This document shows positions 23,701 through 28,967 of a stretch of 28,967 nucleotides of DNA, piece by piece. How positions within the stretch are numbered: the stretch's first letter is position 1; the number at the start of each line of letters is the position of its first letter. This DNA comes from a virus: positions 1 through 28,967 of IMG/VR virus record IMGVR_UViG_3300023184_000409; one strand, 5' to 3'. Position numbers and translations under genes: made by a program. The notes below the pieces were generated by a model. The model did no database searches. It was not told the origin of the DNA and worked only from the letters and a program-made list of their open reading frames with translations.

Positions 23701-25781
23701 CGAGTGCTGGTCTAGCATATGGAGATTTAAATCAATATTCCTCATCTTTAGATATTGGTTCTAAACGATTAATTTTATCTGATACTGCTTCTCCAGCGTT
23801 TAGTTATGATGGTTCTAAATTTATTATAAAATCACCATCTATTCAAGGTAGAGACATAGCAACAACTGGTGGTATAATTTTATCCGGATCAAACACATTT
23901 TCAAATATCACGTTAAATGCCAACGTTTCTTCAAATGCTGTTAATAGTTTAAATACAGTAAACGTAAACGGAATTTTAACATATAATACGAATACATCGT
24001 ACAACATATCTTACACTAATACTAATGTACTAACTGCAAAAAATGATGGTACTGGTATAATCAACATTAAGCGTATTAATTCATCTATTACAGATGCTAC
24101 TGATCCACAAATTCAATCATTTGAACCAACATATATTAGTTTAACCTTACAAAGTGGTTATATTGCAATTTATGATAACAATGGTGTGCAGCAATATTAT
24201 ACAAATTCCGATCAAACAATTGAATTACCGTATGCTGCTACGGGAACATGGACATATAAAATTGCTAAATATGGTTACAAATTAGCATCTGGTTCATTTA
24301 CTATTAATTCAGCTGTTGGTGGAACAGTAACAATTGCACCAATCTATGTTCAAGATATATATGTCTCTGATACTGTTGGAAACGTAATATCATATACAAC
24401 ATTTTATAAGACTCAGCAAATTTATGATTATCTATCATACTACAGAACAACGAGTGCTGGTCTGTCTTCTGGAGATTTAAATTCTTACATTTCTACATTG
24501 GATATTGGTTCTAAAAATATTATTCTGTTTGATTCTGCTTCACCAGCATTTAGTTATAATGGTTCTACATTTACTTTAAATACTTTAAATCTGTCTGGTG
24601 CAGCTATTACAACAACTGGTACAATAAGTTTATCTGGTAATAGTTCAATTTCTGATATTACATTAACAACAGATGTAATCGATCAAACACCAGCCAATTT
24701 AACAAACGTTAATATCAATGGTACGTTAGCTTACAACACTAATTCACCAGCAACAATTACATATACCAATACAACAGTATCGACTGTGGTTAATAATGGT
24801 TCTGGTACTGTTTTAATTAAAAGAATTAATTCCAGTATTAATAATGCAACTGATCCGGAGATTGATGATTATGCACCGACAATTATAAACATAACACCAA
24901 ACGGGGGTAGTGTTGCAATCTATGATAATTCAAACGTAAGACAATATTTTATTACTACGACATCGACCATAGTTCTTCCTTTTGATGCTACTGGTACGTG
25001 GTCGTATAAAGTTGCAAAATACGGTTTCCATTTAATAGATCAATCATTTACTATAAATTCATCTACGGGAGCAACAATTACTATTACTCCAAATTACATT
25101 CCAGATAATTTCATTGATGCGCTTGAAGCCAATGTAGTAAACTACACAGATTTAAATAATGCATCTGAAATACATGACTATCTTATGTATTTCCAAACTT
25201 TATCTACTGGAATTAATTTTGGTGATTTGGAATCCGAATCATTTGGAACTATCACATTTACTAATGGTCTTGCATTGAGTGCAAATGCTTCTTCTATGGT
25301 ATCCTTGTCTGGTAACACTACAATATTAAATTCAACATATTTGACTGATGATATCACATTAGTTTCAACAAACGGGAGTATTACACAACACAATGGAAAT
25401 ACAATTTCTGATGGTATTAAATTGAGAGCAAATAATCTTGATAGTGAAATTTATTTTAATACCGTTGATTCAATTACATTTTATCCAAATGCAACAGACA
25501 GAGATAATAACGTTAACGGCAACATTACACTAACGAGTGCTACTATTTACAGATTTAAATATGGATCTACGGTAAGTGGTATAACATTTACAAATTATGC
25601 ATATGCAAGAGTTACGGTAGGAGGAGCTACATTATTAGTTGCTACTCCAATTGCTCTCGGTACTAATACAATTGATTTTGGTGTCACTGGTAACTTGCAA
25701 ACTCTTAACAACAATCTAAGAATCGTTAATACTGGTGTGCAGAAGTCAAGTATATTAGTTCCACACACACAAAATATATAA
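20739..25781 (+). CDS. Very large fibre / adhesin-like virion protein (1680 aa)
   Basis: The largest protein in the window. Residues 1-105 are beta-rich with a TYNLPTG turn. The middle ~780 residues are Ser/Thr/Asn-rich beta structure with many short strands, such as TNANGTWRINQISNTQFDLI. From residue ~887 come three copies of a ~250-residue module. Each has a G[TS]W[TS]YK.AKYG[YF] Ig/PEGA-like strand pair, then IYDYLSYYRTTSAGL..GDL, then DIGSK..L.D.ASPAFSY; the third copy is degenerate. The end of the protein (IALGTNTIDFGVTGNLQTLN) is a different beta domain. No enzyme motif was recognised. It is probably part of the adsorption apparatus, judged from composition and context. Confidence 0.7.
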   Translation: MAQRQVYTDTNYSSLTFLDNDTIYVDYLATLTITTDTSAIGGITFGGNGAGKVVINNTSTTTPIFIKVSGSITLVRDAIFESNGNLIEIGTGDGSTRTYNLPTGAGSSKYSDLGACWVDRGATFRDGTSYKTTYAQVSSLSNKLSAYTFGDVFSQDTTANTITFLKPVPNGCKVYVPNIQIIGTHVSNSAFSNAGRMNLNYTSLSKIVNFFLNGAVDFKLNYCGLGFCQTTSFSNSRRMAGGVTILNTGFNWSYYLDIYGSAIGAVIKNVYYVSNLHAGSIYPTAQGPGLYIEKYTSIFDKDDCGDPTSGNSNNILLQISCPAGKVYDVYLGSASQVFSINTTGTTYDNIVIVPTGNIVSFFSRSISNVTNNGSGLIRITTSANIIVGTNQIVKITGVGGVTNANGTWRINQISNTQFDLIGSSFSGTYTSATGIANSYASNNRTLFYVSDNATKNVLTNISIIPAYEVPVDPTHGTLHRGIYTIFSNTGNNYNTFTNCTFSLQSNYGAAPMLVERGTYNTYNKVTITDSTGTTYAQRNFQLDQESYGIVVANWTSLSASQISNQGGTYTYFGSRIERVLLDEDTPATDFGYTFSYTGIDSPSILAFTNINKTTGRVFALNSLSASILSMVPSPLNTGPYTVKESKLYIRNTGDSVAYETSVYGGITGIDSFCARDDSMGTVQAKDFASTIDTPYQYALSMRRPNGAYTTPVLVYGSRLTGGASQVANYNVGNTVAQTIATGLTAFGTVDFINSSELRICNITTLSSTPNPNYLWGHFLDNVTTSGLSGTAQGIRNITTGYVPPSNVFTNQYEYIPSKTIDTLNSALTSLPAETRIKNQVQFKVHVIRDIKDYYNSTYDQRFFGAAIDVKLDPNYIAPVSDLTYLNLTLNGGYISIYDDIGELKYYTNQDQLITLPLDSVGTWTYKYAKYGYKLGQGQFSINQKTNEIAPIVSPDFYLTELSVYLVSAYNTFSTTQNIYDYLSFYRTTSAGLAYGDLNQYSSSLDIGSKRLILSDTASPAFSYDGSKFIIKSPSIQGRDIATTGGIILSGSNTFSNITLNANVSSNAVNSLNTVNVNGILTYNTNTSYNISYTNTNVLTAKNDGTGIINIKRINSSITDATDPQIQSFEPTYISLTLQSGYIAIYDNNGVQQYYTNSDQTIELPYAATGTWTYKIAKYGYKLASGSFTINSAVGGTVTIAPIYVQDIYVSDTVGNVISYTTFYKTQQIYDYLSYYRTTSAGLSSGDLNSYISTLDIGSKNIILFDSASPAFSYNGSTFTLNTLNLSGAAITTTGTISLSGNSSISDITLTTDVIDQTPANLTNVNINGTLAYNTNSPATITYTNTTVSTVVNNGSGTVLIKRINSSINNATDPEIDDYAPTIINITPNGGSVAIYDNSNVRQYFITTTSTIVLPFDATGTWSYKVAKYGFHLIDQSFTINSSTGATITITPNYIPDNFIDALEANVVNYTDLNNASEIHDYLMYFQTLSTGINFGDLESESFGTITFTNGLALSANASSMVSLSGNTTILNSTYLTDDITLVSTNGSITQHNGNTISDGIKLRANNLDSEIYFNTVDSITFYPNATDRDNNVNGNITLTSATIYRFKYGSTVSGITFTNYAYARVTVGGATLLVATPIALGTNTIDFGVTGNLQTLNNNLRIVNTGVQKSSILVPHTQNI
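23397..25640 (+). repeat. Three ~250-residue modules in the 1680-aa protein
   Basis: Copies begin at about 23397 (LTLNGGYISIYDD), 24141 (LTLQSGYIAIYDN) and 24891 (ITPNGGSVAIYDN), 744 and 750 bases apart. The Trp/Tyr strand pair and the IYDYL/SAGL/GDL block are kept in the first two. In the third the later half diverges (IHDYLMYFQTLSTGINFGDL). The end of copy 3 is approximate. Confidence 0.85.
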
Positions 25782-25820
25782 TATTAATATTTAGTATCAA
25801 TTAGAACTAAATATTAATAT
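25781..25820. repeat. 15-bp perfect inverted repeat covering the start of the 25819 gene
   Basis: ATATTAATATTTAGT (25781-25795) and ACTAAATATTAATAT (25806-25820) are perfect reverse complements with a 10-base loop. The left arm starts on the last base of the previous stop codon and the right arm includes the first two bases of the next ATG, so the hairpin fills the whole gap. No T-run follows. Confidence 0.85.
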
Positions 25821-27939
25821 GTCAGATAAAAGAATTACCGATTTACCAGAATTATTATACCCATCATTAAGTGCCGTATTTCCAATTGTAGATGTTGATA
25901 ATACAACTAAGAAAATAAAGTTTTCAACATTAAATTCTTTTTTAAATGCTGATGCTATAGGTGAGATGAGAACGTTGATGCGTAATAATTCCGCACAATG
26001 GGATTATCAAGGAACAGATTTAAAAATATTAAGTTCTTTATGGGATAACTCATCAACATTAGTACAAGATAATTCATCTAAATGGGCAGTAGATACAACT
26101 ATAAGAGGATTATCTTCATTTTGGCAATCTGTTTATAGTGTAGTTAATACTAATAGTTCTATTAATTGGAATTATCAAGGTACAGATTTAAAATCATTAT
26201 CATCATACTGGCAAAATGTTACTACGTGGGTTAATAGTAATAGTTCTATATTGATAGATGCTAAAACTTGGACAAATAGTAATAGTGCTACATTAATAAG
26301 TTCTAAAACATGGGTAAACTCCAATAGTGCTACTGAATTAGCTGCTACATCATGGGTAAACTCCAATAGTAGTAAGGAATTAGCTGCTACATCATGGGTA
26401 AACTCCAATAGTGCTACTGAATTAGCTGTTACATCATGGGTCAACTCTAATAGTAGTAAGGAATTAGCTGTTACTACTTGGGTAAACTCCAATAGTGCTA
26501 CCGAATTAGCTGTTACATCATGGGTAAACTCCAATAGTAGTAAGGAATTAGCTGTTACTACTTGGGTAAACTCCAATAGTGCTACCGAATTAGCTGTTAC
26601 TACTTGGGTAAACTCCAATAGTTCTACCGAATTAGCTGTTACATCATGGGTCAACTCTAATAGTAGTAAGGAATTAGCTGTTACTACTTGGGTAAACTCC
26701 AATAGTGCTACCGAATTAGCTGTTACATCATGGGTAAACTCCAATAGTAGTAAGGAATTAGCTGTTACATCATGGGTCAACTCTAATAGTAGTAAGGAAT
26801 TAGCTGTTACATCATGGGTCAACTCTAATAGTAGTAAGGAATTAGCTGTTACATTATGGGTAAACTCCAATAGTGCTACTGAATTAGCTGTTACATCATG
26901 GGTAAACTCCAATAGTTCTACAGAATTAGCTGTTACATCATGGGTAAACTCCAATAGTGCTACCGAATTAGCTGTTACATCATGGGTCAACTCTAATAGT
27001 AGTAAGGAATTAGCTGTTACATCATGGGTAAACTCCAATAGTAGTAAGGAATTAGCTGTTACTACTTGGGTAAACACCAATAGTTCTACCGAATTAGCTG
27101 TTACATCATGGGTAAACTCCAATAGTTCTACAGAATTAGCTGTTACATCATGGGTAAACTCCAATAGTTCTACAGAATTAGCGGTTACATCATGGGTAAA
27201 CTCCAATAGTTCTAATTTTGATTCGATTTATAGTACAGTAAACACAAATTCATCATCTTGGTTATCCGATTTACCGAAAACTCAAGAATTTTTTGATGAT
27301 TTTTTAACATTAGATTCGTCTATATCATTACCGAATTCATTTTTAAATAGAGCAAATGCTGGCGGAACTATTTATATTGAAAGTGAAGATTCAAAACAAG
27401 GAATATTGGTTATAAATTGCAATACAATTCCAAATACATTTCAACGTGGAGGTGTAACATCCAATAAAACAATTCATTTCGGGCAGGGAACCGAATATCG
27501 ATTAATATTTTCAGCAAGAATTGGATCAAATCAGTTTGATGGAACTATTTTAGGACAATTAGAAATGGGATTCCATGACCAGTTATTAACAAATAGTACG
27601 GTTGCTCAAAATGGATGTTATTTTATATCGGAAAACGGTATGACGTGGCAAGCGGTAACAATTTCTGGTGCCGCATCACAAACGACAAATACATTTATTC
27701 CTTGCGATAATAGTTGGAGAGTTTTTGAAATAAACGTTGACCGATTTGCGAACAAAGTGGATTTCAAAGTAAATAATATAGTTGTAGCAACACACACAAC
27801 CGGAATACCACAAGCATCAGGCGCGCAAACGTGTATAGGATATAGAACATTTAGATTAACAAACGACGCATATAATGTTGAATTGAGATTAGATTGGCAA
27901 TCTCTAATTATCAAAAGACAAGTTAATCTATGGTTATAA
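25819..27939 (+). CDS. Repeat-stalk fibre with lectin-like tip
   Basis: A 706-residue protein. The N-terminus DKRITDLPELLYPSLSAVFP is a fibre-type attachment head. Residues about 45-135 hold degenerate Trp-anchored repeats (SSFWQSVYSVVNTNSS). Residues 137-472 are 24 copies of a 14-residue unit, typically WVNSNS[SA][KT]ELAVTS, likely an elongated trimeric shaft. The last ~215 residues (FFDDFLTL.., IYIESEDSKQGILVINC, YRLIFSARIG, FEINVDRFANKVDFKVNNIVVAT) have the alternating-strand pattern of concanavalin-A-like lectin/jelly-roll domains and may bind the host receptor. The lectin call is by pattern. Its start codon lies inside an inverted repeat. Confidence 0.75.
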   Translation: MSDKRITDLPELLYPSLSAVFPIVDVDNTTKKIKFSTLNSFLNADAIGEMRTLMRNNSAQWDYQGTDLKILSSLWDNSSTLVQDNSSKWAVDTTIRGLSSFWQSVYSVVNTNSSINWNYQGTDLKSLSSYWQNVTTWVNSNSSILIDAKTWTNSNSATLISSKTWVNSNSATELAATSWVNSNSSKELAATSWVNSNSATELAVTSWVNSNSSKELAVTTWVNSNSATELAVTSWVNSNSSKELAVTTWVNSNSATELAVTTWVNSNSSTELAVTSWVNSNSSKELAVTTWVNSNSATELAVTSWVNSNSSKELAVTSWVNSNSSKELAVTSWVNSNSSKELAVTLWVNSNSATELAVTSWVNSNSSTELAVTSWVNSNSATELAVTSWVNSNSSKELAVTSWVNSNSSKELAVTTWVNTNSSTELAVTSWVNSNSSTELAVTSWVNSNSSTELAVTSWVNSNSSNFDSIYSTVNTNSSSWLSDLPKTQEFFDDFLTLDSSISLPNSFLNRANAGGTIYIESEDSKQGILVINCNTIPNTFQRGGVTSNKTIHFGQGTEYRLIFSARIGSNQFDGTILGQLEMGFHDQLLTNSTVAQNGCYFISENGMTWQAVTISGAASQTTNTFIPCDNSWRVFEINVDRFANKVDFKVNNIVVATHTTGIPQASGAQTCIGYRTFRLTNDAYNVELRLDWQSLIIKRQVNLWL
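26227..27234 (+). repeat. 24 tandem 42-bp repeats (14-aa units)
   Basis: TGG of the first copy is at 26227 and of the twenty-fourth at 27193, a separation of 966 = 23 x 42 bases. Period is exact. Units fall into three protein types (SSKELAVT, SATELAVT, SSTELAVT) and two DNA types (GTAAACTCC and GTCAACTCT), mixed along the array. Outer copies 1-2 and 24 are degenerate. Confidence 0.95.
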
Positions 27940-27954
27940 TTAGTATTAAATATA

Positions 27955-27962
27955 TATAAGTA
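27955..27962 (+). promoter_or_regulatory. Late-type promoter element (TATAAGTA)
   Basis: TATAAGTA ends 9 bases before the ATG at 27972 in the 32-base gap after the lectin-tip fibre gene. It is the same octamer as at 18424-18431. Confidence 0.35.
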
Positions 27963-27971
27963 TTAAAAAAT

Positions 27972-28967
27972 ATGTCATATAATATAACTCCTATACTTTC
28001 AACGGGACCCTTAAATTCAAACGTAGGATTTAATAATTCCTGGGTTACGATTGATAATGATTTTTCTAGACCGTTATTCGCTCAATTAACTTATGCAACA
28101 AATTTAAACGAATTAATAACATATATTGATGATGTAGAATCTTTAATTATAGTATCAAATACTCTTTTAGATACACTAACATCAAATATTCAATATGTTT
28201 TAAATTCTATAGATGCATATACGAGTTACTTTTTATCATTAACAGCAGACGCTAATAATATAAAACTTAATAGTGATGAATTGGTATTATTATCATATAA
28301 TATAACATCAATATTAGTAGACAAACAAGATCAGTTAATAGGACTAAGTCATTCTCTTACTTCTATACAAGTAGATAAGCAAGATCAGTTAATTTCATTA
28401 GGTAATAGTTTAACTTCTATTCAAGTAGACAAACAAGATCAGTTAATAGGACTAAGTCATTCTCTTACTTCTATACAAGTAGACAAACAAGATCAGTTAA
28501 TTTCACTAAGTCATTATTTAACTGCCAGCATAACTAATATAGATTCGAATACTGATCATTTAGAGAATCTAATAGGAACAACTAATAATTTTTTAAATTT
28601 AATTTATGCATTTGAAGGTATTATTGATAATAGTATTATTAATCTACAGTCTATCGTAATAGATAAACAAGATCAGTTAATAGGACTAAGTCATTCTCTT
28701 ACTTCTATACAAGTAGACAAACAAGATCAGTTAATTACTTTATTACATCAATTAACTGCTAATACTGATACATTAGAGATTAATACTGATACATTGGAAT
28801 CTTTAATAGAATCTTTAACTTCTATTCAAGTAGATAAACAGAATCAGTTAATTACTTTAGGTCATAGTTTAACATCTATTCAAGTAGATAAACAAGATCA
28901 GTTAATAGGACTAAGTCATTCTCTTACTTCGATTCAAGTAGATAAACAAGATCAGTTAATTACTTTA
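27972..28967 (+). CDS. Repeat-rich fibre-like protein (partial, right edge)
   Basis: ATG at 27972 opens a frame of 332 codons with no stop before the window end, so the gene is incomplete. The first ~110 residues (GPLNSNVGFNNSWVTIDNDF..) include a helical region. From about residue 113 there are nine copies of an 18-residue unit near SIQVDKQDQLIGLSHSLT in three groups, separated by related helical segments (NTDTLEINTDTLESLI). Hydrophobics at unit positions 2, 10, 13 and 17 fit a 7+11 coiled coil. A fibre or tail-spike shaft is likely. Confidence 0.75.
   Translation, partial: MSYNITPILSTGPLNSNVGFNNSWVTIDNDFSRPLFAQLTYATNLNELITYIDDVESLIIVSNTLLDTLTSNIQYVLNSIDAYTSYFLSLTADANNIKLNSDELVLLSYNITSILVDKQDQLIGLSHSLTSIQVDKQDQLISLGNSLTSIQVDKQDQLIGLSHSLTSIQVDKQDQLISLSHYLTASITNIDSNTDHLENLIGTTNNFLNLIYAFEGIIDNSIINLQSIVIDKQDQLIGLSHSLTSIQVDKQDQLITLLHQLTANTDTLEINTDTLESLIESLTSIQVDKQNQLITLGHSLTSIQVDKQDQLIGLSHSLTSIQVDKQDQLITL
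28308..28967 (+). repeat. Nine 54-bp (18-aa) repeats in three groups
   Basis: Four tandem copies at 28308-28523, two at 28650-28757 and at least three at 28821 to the edge. Copies share long identical DNA blocks (GATCAGTTAATAGGACTAAG recurs), so recombination between copies would change shaft length. Confidence 0.9.

Noticed and set aside
26175-27206. Long open frame on the minus strand (343 codons) across the repeat array
   Set aside because: It is the antisense reading of the 42-bp repeats in the 25819 gene; the exact repeat period keeps it free of stops. No promoter or start context supports it.
26227-27234. CRISPR-like look of short regularly spaced repeats
   Set aside because: The units are contiguous, coding in one frame at exactly 42 bases, with no unique spacers and no cas genes nearby.
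1-28967. tRNA genes and integrase or transposase genes
   Set aside because: I looked for T-arm-like GTTCGA motifs with cloverleaf context and for DDE or tyrosine-recombinase signatures and found none I could support by reading.

Overview
This window is a piece of a strongly AT-rich, T4-like (contractile-tailed) phage genome. The evidence is a set of T4 core proteins readable in the translations: the Mre11/SbcD-type nuclease gp47, late sigma factor gp55, helicase UvsW, a UvsY-like recombination mediator, primase gp61, a probable clamp-loader small subunit gp62, tail completion protein gp15 and portal protein gp20. The rest is accessory genes and a very large tail-fibre/adhesin locus. Almost no gene has a Shine-Dalgarno sequence; most starts follow bare AT-rich sequence. 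That suggests a host using SD-independent initiation, such as Bacteroidota, but this is inference and no host is proven.

Layout. 1-5167: mostly minus-strand recombination and transcription genes (glycosyltransferase-like partial gene, 47, then uvsY-uvsW-55 as a tightly packed operon), interrupted by a plus-strand GIY-YIG homing-endonuclease-like gene. 5196-6351: a small basic protein, a second GIY-YIG gene and an unknown gene, all plus strand. 6479-7700: a minus-strand lysis cassette (two-TM holin candidate, lysozyme-type endolysin, small unknown protein). 7766-10190: plus-strand unknowns, a P-loop kinase-like protein and primase. 10187-10783: a minus-strand acidic unknown. 10814-13314: plus-strand run of a glycosyltransferase-like protein, gp62-like, GroES-like and small unknown proteins. 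13350-16537: gp15, an unknown and the portal gene 20. 16544-28967: structural accessory and fibre genes with several internal repeat families, split by a strong terminator at about 18326-18362. The last gene runs off the right edge.

How it fits together. UvsY, UvsW, gp47, gp61 and gp62 belong to recombination-dependent, primase-coupled replication of the T4 kind. gp55 would direct late transcription from T4-type TATAAATA elements. Several copies of this element ((T/G/A)ATAA(A/G)TA) sit only 2-9 bases before start codons, so late mRNAs may be nearly leaderless. The fibre locus is modular: shared N-terminal ILIKR-type segments, a 14-residue Trp-anchored repeat recurring in several proteins (24 exact-period copies in one), 18-residue repeats in two others, three copies of a ~250-residue module in a 1680-residue protein, and a lectin-like C-terminal domain.

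No tRNA, rRNA, insertion sequence or CRISPR array was recognised. No gap between genes exceeds 300 bases; the longest are 18305-18436 and 6352-6478, both described below.
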